A DNA stretch of 12,997 nt from JANNGC01 sp043758205 (GCA_043758205.1 JAYVNY010000202.1:1-12997), one strand, 5' to 3'; positions 1 to 7,555 are shown, counted from the stretch's first letter. Made by a program: numbers and translations. The notes: generated by a model from the sequence alone, not told the origin.

Positions 1-105
1 GATGGGAAAAAAATCCCCGTCCGCCCCCAATCCCCGGGAAAAACTTTGTGAAAAAAAGGCTCGCCCACGACCGGCGCATCATCTCCTCCATCACCGCAAA
101 AGTTT

Positions 106-1488
106 TCATTCAAACATCTTCCCCGGATTCAGAACGCCGTTCGGGTCGAGCGTGCGGCGCAGGTCGCGCATCAGGCGCATCTGCACATCGCCGGCGAACT
201 TGGGCAGAAAACTTTTCTTCGCCACGCCGATGCCGTGCTCGCCGGTGATGGTGCCGCCGAGACGGATCGCTTCATCGAAGATTTCCACGAAGGCTTCCTC
301 CACGCGGTGCATCTCTTCCTTGTTGCGCTCATCCGTGAGAAACGTGGGATGCAAATTGCCGTCGCCCATGTGGCCGAAGGTGCCGATCTTCAGGCGGTGC
401 TTCTTCGCGATCATCTCGACGAAACGAATCATGTGCGCCAGTTCGCTGCGCGGCACGGTGGCGTCTTCGAGAATGGTCGTGGGCGCAACGCGGGCGAGCG
501 CGGAGAACGCCGAGCGGCGCGCGCTGGCGAGCTTGTTCGCCTCGTCGTCGTCTTTCGCCACGCGCACTTCGAGACAGCCGTGCTCACGCGCGATGCGTTC
601 CATCGCCGCCGCTTCCTCGGCGACCACGGCGGGATGTCCGTCCGTCTCCATGAGCAGCAGTGCTTCGCAATCAAGCGGCAAACCAATCTTCGCGTAGTCC
701 TCGACGCAGTGAATGGTCGTGCGGTCGAGAAACTCCAGCGTGCAGGGAATGATCTGCGCCGCGATGATCGCGGAGACGGTTTCCGCCGCCGCGTCCATCT
801 GCGAATAGGTCGCGACCATCGTCTTCTTGGTCTGCGGTTTGGGAATCAACTTGAGCAGCACCTTCGTGATCACGCCGAGCGTCCCTTCGCTGCCGATGAA
901 GAGGTCGCGCATCGAGTAGCCTGCGACATCCTTCACGCACTTGTTGCCGAGGAACGTGACGCTGCCATCTGGCAGCACGACCTCCATGCCCATGACGTAG
1001 TTGCGCGTGACGCCGTATTTCAGCCCGCGCAGCCCGCCGGAATTCTCCGCGACGTTGCCGCCGATGGTGGAGATTTTCATCGAGCCGGGATCGGGCGGAT
1101 AAAACAGCCCGGCACGCAAGGCTTCCTCGGCGACTTGAATTGTGGTCACGCCCGGCTCGACGAGCATGGTGAGATTCGCGCGATCCGTTTCCAGAATCTG
1201 GTCCATCTTCACCGTACACATCACGACGCAATCGGTGGACGGCAGGCTGCCGCCGCTGAGTCCCGTGCCGGACCCGCGCGTGACAATGGCGGTGCGCGTG
1301 CGGTTGGCCCACTTGAGAATTTCCGCAACCTGCGCCGTAGTGATCACGAAGATCACGGCGGCCGGCATCTGTTGCAGCGCCGCCGTGCCGTCGAAAGAAT
1401 ACGAGATCAAGTCTTCGCGACTCGTGAGGACATTCGCCGCGCCGACGATGCCGCGCAGTTCGGAGAGAAGTTGTTCGGACAATGCCAT
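106..1488 (-). CDS. glcD: GlcD-type FAD-linked oxidase (glycolate/D-lactate dehydrogenase subunit)
   Basis: 460 aa flavoprotein of the VAO/PCMH family (FAD-binding type 4 N-terminus, FAD-oxidase C-terminus), expected to oxidise glycolate or D-lactate to the 2-oxo acid. Visible motifs are the FAD loop RGSGTGLSGGSLP (71-83), PPDPGSMKISTIGGNVAENS (131-150), GSEGTLGVITK (199-209), the active-site HMGDGNLHP (373-381), GEHGIG (416-421) and the typical end LDPNGVLNPGKMF. Length fits GlcD. I chose the ATG at 1488 (MALSEQLL); the frame stays open to 1566, but those 26 extra residues look unlike the family. There is no clear Shine-Dalgarno sequence. A TTGACC at 1529-1524 with a poor -10 (CATCCT, 1505-1500) is a weak promoter candidate. 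The 141-bp gap from the upstream propeller gene holds nothing else recognisable. glcE and glcF are not in the window, so the exact substrate is uncertain. Confidence 0.93.
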   Translation of the reverse strand: MALSEQLLSELRGIVGAANVLTSREDLISYSFDGTAALQQMPAAVIFVITTAQVAEILKWANRTRTAIVTRGSGTGLSGGSLPSTDCVVMCTVKMDQILETDRANLTMLVEPGVTTIQVAEEALRAGLFYPPDPGSMKISTIGGNVAENSGGLRGLKYGVTRNYVMGMEVVLPDGSVTFLGNKCVKDVAGYSMRDLFIGSEGTLGVITKVLLKLIPKPQTKKTMVATYSQMDAAAETVSAIIAAQIIPCTLEFLDRTTIHCVEDYAKIGLPLDCEALLLMETDGHPAVVAEEAAAMERIAREHGCLEVRVAKDDDEANKLASARRSAFSALARVAPTTILEDATVPRSELAHMIRFVEMIAKKHRLKIGTFGHMGDGNLHPTFLTDERNKEEMHRVEEAFVEIFDEAIRLGGTITGEHGIGVAKKSFLPKFAGDVQMRLMRDLRRTLDPNGVLNPGKMFE

Positions 1489-1629
1489 GCTTGCCGCGCA
1501 GGATGGGTGAAGCGCGCGAAAGGGGTCAAGCCGCGCGCAGTGGAAGAGTGTGATTGGCGGCCTCACTCCGGTCCGCGCGGAAAAGTGTTCCCGCTTGAAA
1601 TCAGTCGCGGTCGAGTTGGACGAGGTTTG

Positions 1630-3036
1630 TCACCGCGTCTGCGCGAAATCCAGGCAGACCAGGTTGTCCTCGCTGCGGAGATACAACTTTTTTTCCGAGA
1701 GCACGGGCGCGGCCCAGCACGGGAACCAGAGCGATGGCACCTGCCAGCGGGAGATTTCCTCGCAACGTTCCGGCGTGGCGCGGTGCAGCCCGAGCAGGCC
1801 GCCTTCGCCGAGCGTGATGAGTTTGCCCTCGGCGAGAATCGCGGAGCCGCGTCCGAAGACGGGCGGCTGCGCGCGGCTGCCCGGCGCGGGATGCCCGCGC
1901 CAGCGCTCGTCGCGCGTCCACTTGAGCTGGGCGGTTTTCAATTCCACGCATTTGAAAAAGGCGTCCGGCTCGTTGCGCCCGTCGAAGGCGTAGAGGAAAC
2001 CTTGATGCAGCACGGGCGTGTTCCAGTGGAGGCCGAGCACTGGTTCCACGGGCGAACCGTCCGCGCCGGTCTCGCGGAAAAATTTCGGCTGCCGCCAGAC
2101 TTCCTCGAAATTTTTGCCGTCCGGTTTCACGCGCAGCAAAAACGAGCCGACGCGAAAATAGGCGGCGGAGAGAAACACCAGATCATCCACGACCACGGGC
2201 GAGACGCCATTCACGGAGTCCGCGCCGGTGGATTGGAACCAGCGGCTGAAATTCACCGCGCCATTGGTCGGGTTCACCGAAACCAGACCCTGACGCAGGA
2301 CGGCGAAGAGATGGCGCTGCCCGTGGATGGTCGCGGCGATGGGCGTGCTGTAGCTCGCGGATTTTTCCACGCCGGTCCAGCGATAGGCGCGGTCGCCGGG
2401 CCAGCCCGGCATCGGCACGCCGGTCCAGTTGGTCTGGCCCACATTTTCCCAGAGCGTTTTTCCCGTGGCCGCGTCGAGCGCGACGAGTCCGGCGTTCGGC
2501 TGGCCGCCGACCATGACGATCAGCTTGTCGCCTTCGAGCAACGGCGTGCTGCCCACGCCGAAGAACGCCTCCGGCACGTTCCACTCTTTCGCCGTGTCGC
2601 GCTGCCAGACGGGTCGGCCCGTGAGCCGGTCGAGGCAGAGGAGTTTTCCTTCCGCGCCCAAGGTGTAGCAACGGTTCGATGTGAGCACCGGCGAGCAGCG
2701 CGGGCCGTTGTTGTAGCCGTAAGGATCGGTGAATGAACTCGGGTAGGCGTGACGCCATAGCGTCTGCACGTTGGTGGCGTTGAAACTTTCCACAACCTCT
2801 TCACCACCAACGCGATGATGGAGCACCAGTTGCCCGCCGAGCACGGACGGAGCGCCGTAGCCCGTGCCAATTTTTTTCTGCCACACGACCGGCACGCCAT
2901 TGGTGGGAAACTTTTCGAGCAGTCCGGTCTCGGTGGAAGTGTTGTCGCCGCGCGGGCCGAGGAAGCGCGGCCAGTCCTCGCCCCGGACGAGCAGGGGAGC
3001 GAGCAGGGCCACGAGAACGAGCGCGGAACATTTCAT
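1630..3036 (-). CDS. secreted PQQ-type beta-propeller repeat protein
   Basis: 468 aa. An N-terminal signal peptide (KCSALVLVALLAPLLVRG, about residues 2-19) predicts export. The mature start, EDWPRFLGPRGDN, is a hallmark of the large PQQ-binding-like propeller family common in Verrucomicrobiota and Planctomycetota. Blade-like repeats are visible: GKLLCLDRLTGRPVWQ, GLVALDAATGKTLWE, LVSVNPTNGAVNFSRW and FKCVELKTAQLKWTRD, ending in NLVCLDFAQTR. The fold resembles BamB, but there is no lipobox cysteine and the WPRF opening fits the secreted family better. Whether PQQ is bound cannot be told, and no dehydrogenase active site is recognisable, so the role is unknown (scaffold or sugar/alcohol metabolism are both possible). 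I chose the ATG at 3036 because the signal peptide begins there; the open frame extends to 3090 without adding family sequence. It is divergent from the LysM gene across 116 bp. Confidence 0.88.
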   Translation of the reverse strand: MKCSALVLVALLAPLLVRGEDWPRFLGPRGDNTSTETGLLEKFPTNGVPVVWQKKIGTGYGAPSVLGGQLVLHHRVGGEEVVESFNATNVQTLWRHAYPSSFTDPYGYNNGPRCSPVLTSNRCYTLGAEGKLLCLDRLTGRPVWQRDTAKEWNVPEAFFGVGSTPLLEGDKLIVMVGGQPNAGLVALDAATGKTLWENVGQTNWTGVPMPGWPGDRAYRWTGVEKSASYSTPIAATIHGQRHLFAVLRQGLVSVNPTNGAVNFSRWFQSTGADSVNGVSPVVVDDLVFLSAAYFRVGSFLLRVKPDGKNFEEVWRQPKFFRETGADGSPVEPVLGLHWNTPVLHQGFLYAFDGRNEPDAFFKCVELKTAQLKWTRDERWRGHPAPGSRAQPPVFGRGSAILAEGKLITLGEGGLLGLHRATPERCEEISRWQVPSLWFPCWAAPVLSEKKLYLRSEDNLVCLDFAQTR

Positions 3037-3152
3037 GGGCCGCAGTGTGCGCCACGGCGCGCAGGCTTTCCAGTCCGCAGCGTTCCGCACCCGCCGCAGG
3101 CGCGGTGGAAAATGATTTGCCTCCCGTGCGTCGCGTGCCGGATAAAGCTCCC

Positions 3153-4568
3153 ATGCGGGGAAGGACGCTGCTGCTCATCTCACTTGTCCTGAACGTCGCG
3201 CTGTTCAGCGCGTTCGTGACTTGGCTTTCCACCACCCCTGATGCCGCGCCGCGCGTGGTGCGCTCGCCGAATCCCGCCGTCATTTACTCCAATCAACCAG
3301 TGCGTATCGTAAAGACGAACATTCTCATTCGTCCGCGCACCTTCACCTGGCAGGAAGTCGAATCGGCAGATTACGCCGTCTATGTCGAGAATCTTCGCGC
3401 GCTGGGCATGCCCGAGACGACTATTCGCGACATCATCGTGGCGGACGTGGATCAGATTTATTGGCAACGCCAACGGGAAGGCGCAGCCCGTCAAGACATG
3501 GAATGGTGGCGTTCCTCGCCGAGCCTGGAAATGCAGTCCAACCTGGTCGCGCGCGCGGAAGAAATTGAAAGCGAGCGTCAGGCTCTGCTGGTGAAATTGC
3601 TCGGCCCCGACTGGGCTAAGGATCGTCCGCGTAACGATGAGATGCCCATCGGCCTGGCCGGCCCGGTGCTGGGCGCGCTGCCGGACGAGGTGAAGGCCAG
3701 CGTCCAGGAAATCGCCGCCCGCTCCCGTGCGCGCATGAGGGACTACGCGGCGCGCGCGCAGACGCTCGGGCAGCCCTTGAATCCGGCGGAGTTGGCCCGC
3801 CTGCGCGAGGAGACGCGGCAGCAACTCGCGGCGATCTTGCCCGCCCCAGCGCTGGAGGAATTTCTCCTGCGCTACTCGGAAAATGCGAATCAGTTGCGCC
3901 TGGAACTCGGCGGCTTCAACGCCACGCCCGAGGAATTTCGCGCCCTGTTCCGCGCCGTGGACGCGATTGACAGCAGCCTCGCGGTGCGTGCGGCGGGCAA
4001 TGATTTGGACGGGGCGCGCGCCCGCGCCGTGCTGGAAGCGCAACGGTTGGCTGCGATGCGCAGCGCGCTTGGCCCGGCACGGTTTGCGGCCTATCAGACG
4101 CTCACCGACCCGGCGTATCGCGACGCGGTGAACGTGGCCGAGCAGGTGGGCGGGACCGGCGACACAGCGCTGGCGCTCTACGAAATTTCCCGCGCGGCCA
4201 GTGAGGAAGCGAACCGCATCCGCAACGACGCGTCCCTGAGCGAGGCCCAGCGGTTGCAGCAACTGCGCGAAGCCGAGGCCGAGCAATTGCGCGCCCGCGC
4301 GCTGGTGCTGGGTGGGCCGCCCGCGGCGCAGACTCCCGCTCCGGCGGCCGCGCCCGCCGCGCCCGAGACGCCGTCGCGCGTCCATGCCATCACGCCCGGA
4401 GACACGCTGGGCATCCTCGCCTTGCGCTACGGCGTGTCTGCCGCCGCGATTCGCGAGGCCAATCCTGAGATGGATTTGAACCGGGCGCGGCCGGGGATGA
4501 TCATCAACGTGCCGCCGCCGGGGAACTTTCCGCAGGCGATTTACCCGCCGGGGTTCCAGCGGCGGTAG
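3153..4568 (+). CDS. membrane-anchored helical protein with C-terminal LysM domain, function unknown
   Basis: 471 aa. Residues 5-25 form one hydrophobic segment (TLLLISLVLNVALFSAFVTWL), a signal anchor or uncleaved signal, placing the rest in the periplasm. Residues 65-107 hold a conserved-looking block (WQEVESADYAVYVENLRALG, then PETTIRDIIVADVDQIY) that I associate from memory with recurring hypothetical proteins of Verrucomicrobiota. Residues 115-385 are long, charged alpha-helix rich in Ala, Glu and Arg, probably partly coiled coil. An Ala/Pro linker follows (388-408), then one LysM (409-453: HAITPGDTLGILALRYGVSA to PGMIINVP), which in other proteins binds peptidoglycan. No catalytic domain is seen. 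The ATG at 3153 is chosen because it starts the membrane segment; upstream frame is open to 3045 but unlike protein. A possible promoter is TTGCCT (3117-3122), 18 bp, GATAAA (3141-3146), which would give an almost leaderless mRNA. Confidence 0.85.
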   Translation: MRGRTLLLISLVLNVALFSAFVTWLSTTPDAAPRVVRSPNPAVIYSNQPVRIVKTNILIRPRTFTWQEVESADYAVYVENLRALGMPETTIRDIIVADVDQIYWQRQREGAARQDMEWWRSSPSLEMQSNLVARAEEIESERQALLVKLLGPDWAKDRPRNDEMPIGLAGPVLGALPDEVKASVQEIAARSRARMRDYAARAQTLGQPLNPAELARLREETRQQLAAILPAPALEEFLLRYSENANQLRLELGGFNATPEEFRALFRAVDAIDSSLAVRAAGNDLDGARARAVLEAQRLAAMRSALGPARFAAYQTLTDPAYRDAVNVAEQVGGTGDTALALYEISRAASEEANRIRNDASLSEAQRLQQLREAEAEQLRARALVLGGPPAAQTPAPAAAPAAPETPSRVHAITPGDTLGILALRYGVSAAAIREANPEMDLNRARPGMIINVPPPGNFPQAIYPPGFQRR

Positions 4569-4601
4569 AGCGGGCGTCGCCGTGATGAAGCGGCCTGCGG
4601 T

Positions 4602-5117
4602 TCATCCGTTCTGCTGTAGAAAATCCACCATCGCCTTCGCGAACGGCGCCAGGTCGCGCGGAGTGCGGCTGGAAATTAAATGGCCGTCCACGACCACGGC
4701 TTCGTTGACCCACACGCCGCCCGCGTTTTCCAAATCGTCCTTGATACCGAGCGAGCCGGTGACGCGCTGGCCCCGCAAAATTTTCGCCGAGATGGGAATC
4801 CAGCCGCCGTGGCAGATGAAGGCCACGAGCTTGCCTTGCTCAAAGAATTCGCGCGTGAGGGACAGCACCTTGGCGTCGCGGCGCAACTTGTCCGGCATGA
4901 AACCGCCGGGGATGAGCAGTCCGCAGAAGTCTTCGCTGCGCGCGTCCTTCAGCAACAAATCGCTCGTGGCGGGATAGCCGTGCTTGCCGGCGTAGGTGCG
5001 AAGCTCCGGCGCGGCGAGCCGCATCGCGAAGCCCGCCTCCTGCAAGCGGAGCAGGGGATACCACAGTTCCAAATCCTCGTAGATGTCGTCCACGAACGTG
5101 AGCAGCGTTTTCGGCAT
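4602..5117 (-). CDS. DJ-1/PfpI family protein (PfpI-type, class I glutamine amidotransferase-like)
   Basis: 171 aa, full family length. It lines up with Pyrococcus PfpI throughout: E14 in YEDLELWYP matches PfpI Glu12, AGKHGY (43-48), LIPGGFMPDKLR (68-79), the nucleophile elbow ICHGG with C102 and H103, and GIKDDLENAG (124-133) followed by VVVDGHLISSRTPRDL (141-156). The Cys-His-Glu catalytic set is therefore intact. Family members have been reported as proteases, glyoxalases or deglycases acting on methylglyoxal damage; the sequence alone does not choose among these. No signal peptide, so cytoplasmic. The ATG at 5117 gives the standard MPKTLLTFVDD start; no Shine-Dalgarno is visible. Its 3' end faces the LysM gene across 33 bp with no obvious terminator. 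Upstream lies the gene-free gap with the palindromic repeat. Confidence 0.92.
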   Translation of the reverse strand: MPKTLLTFVDDIYEDLELWYPLLRLQEAGFAMRLAAPELRTYAGKHGYPATSDLLLKDARSEDFCGLLIPGGFMPDKLRRDAKVLSLTREFFEQGKLVAFICHGGWIPISAKILRGQRVTGSLGIKDDLENAGGVWVNEAVVVDGHLISSRTPRDLAPFAKAMVDFLQQNG

Positions 5118-5202
5118 GGGGAGAGTTAGGACGGATTTTGTAGAGACGGCAAGACGAGCGTTGGCCGAAGCACCGACCGCCGAGTCCGCGTGCTTCTTAT
5201 AC

Positions 5203-5411
5203 CCGAACTCCGAAGTCGGAACGGGTGGAACGGGCTGCCAGCCCGTCCCGCCCGGCTACCAGCCGGGCGGAAGGGTGGGAGCGTGGATTGGAAATGGGCG
5301 CTGCAAAACTTTCCCGCGCCCTCCTACGTTCCGCGCGGCTGGTAGCCGCGTGGCACAGGCAGGTTGCCTGTGCTACCCCGGCAGCTACGCCGCCCCGACT
5401 TCGGAGTTCGG
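5203..5411. repeat. 209-bp composite palindromic element (REP/BIME-like)
   Basis: Occupies half of the 404-bp gene-free gap 5118-5521. The ends are a perfect 17-bp inverted repeat: CCGAACTCCGAAGTCGG at 5203-5219 and its reverse complement at 5395-5411. Each arm reads as heptamers (CCGAACT, CCGAAGT). Inside are four perfect hairpins, each with a 3-nt loop: 5230-5246 (7-bp stem, loop GCC), 5248-5270 (10-bp stem, loop ACC), 5334-5350 (7-bp stem, loop GGT) and 5353-5373 (9-bp stem, loop GGT). The left pair and right pair point in opposite directions. On the minus strand GTAG directly precedes the last hairpin, as in REP elements acted on by RAYT transposases; that link is inference. No immediately flanking target duplication is clear (CTTA occurs at 5196-5199 and 5412-5415, but the left copy is 3 bp off). 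The rest of the gap, 5118-5202 and 5412-5521, shows nothing else. Confidence 0.8.
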
Positions 5412-5521
5412 CTTAAATTGAACCACGGAGGGACACGGAAGATGGAAAGAAAACCTGTGACTGCTTCACCCGCGCATCCTTCGGCTTTTCAACCGGCAGG
5501 CCGTTCGCCAGACTCGCGCGC

Positions 5522-5944
5522 ATGTCGCATCAGATTTTTGTCCACCCACACCGCGTGACCTACGCGGAATGCACCATCGGCAATCACGTTTATTACGCGC
5601 GCTATCTGGATTTGCTGGAGGCGGCGCGTGGCGAATTTTTTCGCGCGCTCGGCGCCACGTTACAACAGTGGCACGACGCGGGGATACTCTTCCCCGTCAT
5701 CGAGGCGCGGCTGCGCTACAAGGGCGCGGCGCGTTACGACGACGTGCTGCGCATCGAGGTGTGGCTGACGCAACTGGACCGCGTGCGGCTGGAGTTCGCC
5801 CATCGCATCAGCCATGAATCGGGCAAACTGCTCATCGAGGCACACACGCTGCACGCCTGCACTTCGACGGCGGATAAGTTGCAACGGCTGCCGGAGGAAC
5901 TGGTGGCGAAGCTGAGGCCGTATCTGGTTCCGGCGATCAGTTAA
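5522..5944 (+). CDS. hotdog-fold acyl-CoA thioesterase (4HBT/YbgC-like)
   Basis: 140 aa, the normal length for a single hotdog domain. The N-terminal signature RVTYAECTIGNHVYYARYLD (11-30) matches the 4HBT/YbgC pattern, followed by the hotdog helix (DLLEAARGEFFRALG) and strands such as LRYKGAARYDDVLRIEVWL and RVRLEFAHRIS. The expected role is hydrolysis of a small or medium acyl-CoA or acyl-ACP thioester in the cytoplasm; the substrate cannot be told. Oddity: the usual catalytic Asp of the ETDxxGHV motif is Thr here (ECT, T18), and the motif Gly is Asn21. The ATG at 5522 gives MSHQIFVHPHRVTY, the normal distance to the motif; no Shine-Dalgarno is seen. The last 8 bases overlap the end of the convergent ROK kinase gene. 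Confidence 0.87.
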   Translation: MSHQIFVHPHRVTYAECTIGNHVYYARYLDLLEAARGEFFRALGATLQQWHDAGILFPVIEARLRYKGAARYDDVLRIEVWLTQLDRVRLEFAHRISHESGKLLIEAHTLHACTSTADKLQRLPEELVAKLRPYLVPAIS

Positions 5945-6866
5945 GATCCGCCGCGAGCAGCAGCGCGCCCACGGGTACCGCGTCCTCGCCCAGTTGCGCC
6001 AGCGCCAGGCGTGGGCCGGGTGCGAAAGCTTCCATGAGATATTGCCCCAGCGCCGCCGCCACGGCCGCGCGCAACGGCTCGCCCACGAACGACAGTCCGC
6101 CGCCCAGCACCACGGCCTGCGGGTGAACGAGATGCACGACGTGCGACAGGCCGAACGCCAGATCATCCGCCACCGCCGAGAGAATGCGTTGCGCGAAAGG
6201 GCAGTTCGCCGTGAGCGCCGGGACCAGCGCGCGCGCCTCGCGACGTTCCAGTCTCGCCGCCATTTCGGCCAGCGCGGAGGACGGATGCTCCGCCACGACC
6301 GCGCGCACCATCTTGTCCACCGCCCAGCCGGAGCAACTGTGCTCGATGATTCGTCCGCTCTTGTCGAGACGCACATGACCGAGCTCGGACTCGCCGGGCT
6401 TCGCACCGTGAAAGATTTTTCCATCCGCAACCAGTCCGCCGCCCACGCCGCTGCCCAGCGTGACGTAGAAAACAGGATTGCCGCCCCGGCCCGCGCCGCA
6501 GCGCGCCTCGCCCAGCGCGCCGCAGTTCGCGTCATTGTCAATCACCACGGGCCGGTTCGTGCGCTGGTGCAACCAGTCCCTGAGCGGGAAATCCGCCCAG
6601 CCCTCGACTTGGTGCGAGCAGCAGATTTTGCCTGTGCGAACGTCCACCGGCCCGCCGTAGCCGACGCCCACGGCGGCGATTTCGTGCGCGCGGAGAATGT
6701 CCGGCAGCACAGCCTCAATCTGCGCGCGAATGCCCGCGCCGCCGCCCGCCGCATCCACGTCGTAACGCCAGCGGTGCTCAATCTCGCCCGCCGTGTTGCC
6801 CACGAAGAGTTGCAGCTTGGTGCCGCCGATTTCGATGGCGAGGAAGGAAGGTGTCGCAGTGGGCAT
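5937..6866 (-). CDS. ROK family sugar kinase (glucokinase-like) lacking the zinc loop
   Basis: 309 aa ROK-family ATP-dependent sugar kinase, probably phosphorylating glucose or a related hexose in the cytoplasm. Motifs: phosphate loop AIEIGGTK (10-17, Glu12 where Asp is commonest), IDNDANCGALGE (109-120) with the presumed catalytic base D112, the adenosine/phosphate loop TLGSGVGGGLV (136-146), ExGH as ELGH (161-164) and VVLGGGLS near the C-terminus. The zinc loop CxCGxxGCxE that normally follows ExGH is missing: after H164 the chain runs through RIIEHSC (172-178) straight into SGWAV. There is no N-terminal helix-turn-helix, so it is an enzyme rather than a ROK repressor. The ATG at 6866 fits the family start; no Shine-Dalgarno. 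It lies 98 bp downstream of the thioredoxin-like gene, across a heptamer repeat. Specificity is unassigned. Confidence 0.9.
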   Translation of the reverse strand: MPTATPSFLAIEIGGTKLQLFVGNTAGEIEHRWRYDVDAAGGGAGIRAQIEAVLPDILRAHEIAAVGVGYGGPVDVRTGKICCSHQVEGWADFPLRDWLHQRTNRPVVIDNDANCGALGEARCGAGRGGNPVFYVTLGSGVGGGLVADGKIFHGAKPGESELGHVRLDKSGRIIEHSCSGWAVDKMVRAVVAEHPSSALAEMAARLERREARALVPALTANCPFAQRILSAVADDLAFGLSHVVHLVHPQAVVLGGGLSFVGEPLRAAVAAALGQYLMEAFAPGPRLALAQLGEDAVPVGALLLAADLN

Positions 6867-6879
6867 GAGGTTTGGGAAA

Positions 6880-6956
6880 GTAATCAGTGTTCAGTAATCA
6901 GTTTGAAGATTCGCACGCGTCTGCTGTTTTACTGATTACGGATTACTGGTTACTGA
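6880..6956. repeat. tandem heptamer array with central inversion
   Basis: In the 98-bp spacer between the ROK kinase and the thioredoxin-like gene. The left block, 6880-6900, is three 7-mers: GTAATCA, GTGTTCA, GTAATCA. The right block, 6929-6956, is four 7-mers: TTACTGA, TTACGGA, TTACTGG, TTACTGA. TTACTGA is a circular permutation of the reverse complement of GTAATCA, so the same unit continues on the opposite strand after 28 bp. The RNA could pair, for example 6894-6902 with 6931-6939 (9 bp perfect). It resembles the short tandem heptanucleotide repeats described in cyanobacterial genomes. AT content is far above that of the neighbours. Confidence 0.8.
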
Positions 6957-6964
6957 TAATTCGT

Positions 6965-7555
6965 TCACTCCAGCAGGCTGAAATACTCCGGCTCATTTCC
7001 CGCCTTCCACTTGATGTTGCAGCCGAGGCTGGGGATTTGTTTCGCGTCCACGGGTTTTCCCGACAGCACCGCGTCCACCGCCTCGCGCAAACTCTTGCCC
7101 GTGACCGGCAGCGCGCTCGCGCGCCGCGCGTCGTCCATCTGACCGCGATAGACGAGCCGCTGCGCGCCATCGAAGAGAAAGAAATCCGGCGTGCAAGCCG
7201 CGCGGTAGGCGAGTGCCACGGACTGCGACTCGTCGTAAAGATACGGGAACGTGTAGCCCGCGCGTCGCGCCTCCTCGCGCATTTTCTCCGGGCTGTCGTC
7301 GGGATAGTTCGCCACGTCATTCGCGCTGATGGCCACGACGCCCACGCCGCGCGCCTGCAAGTCCTTCGCCAGTTGCGTCAGCCCGGCCTGGATGTGTTTC
7401 ACGTACGGGCAGTGATTGCAGAGAAACGCCACGAGCAGTGCGGAAGACTTTTTGAAGTCCGTGAGCGCGACGGTGTTTTCGCTGACGACATCGGGCAGCG
7501 CGAAGTCCGGCGCGGCCGTGCCGAGCGGGAGCATGGTGGAATTGGTTCGGGCCAT
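6965..7555 (-). CDS. thioredoxin-like redoxin family protein
   Basis: 196 aa thioredoxin-fold protein of the AhpC/TSA-redoxin type. It begins with the family lead-in LGTAAPDFALPDV (11-23), then LVAFLCNHCPYVKH (41-54), where C46 and C49 form a CxxC pair (CNHC), and a cis-Pro motif CTPDFFLF (121-128). The C-terminal PSLGCNIKWK (175-184) is typical of this sub-family. No signal peptide or membrane segment, so probably a cytoplasmic thiol-disulfide or peroxide-reducing protein; the exact partner is unknown. The ATG at 7555 is used; Met8 at 7534 is a possible alternative. A GGAA run about 10-15 bases upstream of 7555 is the only ribosome-site-like sequence. It is codirectional with purK upstream (76-bp spacer) and the ROK kinase downstream, so a shared transcript is possible though both spacers carry repeats. 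Confidence 0.88.
   Translation of the reverse strand: MARTNSTMLPLGTAAPDFALPDVVSENTVALTDFKKSSALLVAFLCNHCPYVKHIQAGLTQLAKDLQARGVGVVAISANDVANYPDDSPEKMREEARRAGYTFPYLYDESQSVALAYRAACTPDFFLFDGAQRLVYRGQMDDARRASALPVTGKSLREAVDAVLSGKPVDAKQIPSLGCNIKWKAGNEPEYFSLLE

Noticed and set aside
1..105. Possible 5' or regulatory content left of the GlcD stop
   Set aside because: Apart from a few A-runs I see no gene, hairpin with T-run or repeat; too short and featureless to call.
235..2736. 833-codon open frame on the plus strand
   Set aside because: It is antisense to two well-supported genes (GlcD and the propeller). Its translation is rich in Arg, Ala, Gly and His with no domain, as expected of the complementary strand of GC-rich coding DNA.
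3180..4385. 401-codon open frame on the minus strand
   Set aside because: Lies wholly opposite the LysM protein gene and is Arg/Gln/His-rich without any recognisable motif.
5203..5411. CRISPR array
   Set aside because: The repeats are hairpins in mirrored order with different stems, not identical direct repeats separated by unique spacers, and no cas gene is near.
5083..5421. 112-codon open frame on the plus strand across the intergenic gap
   Set aside because: Its peptide (TGCQPV, QAGCLCYPG) is simply the translation of the palindromic repeats; such repeat-derived ORFs are common annotation errors.
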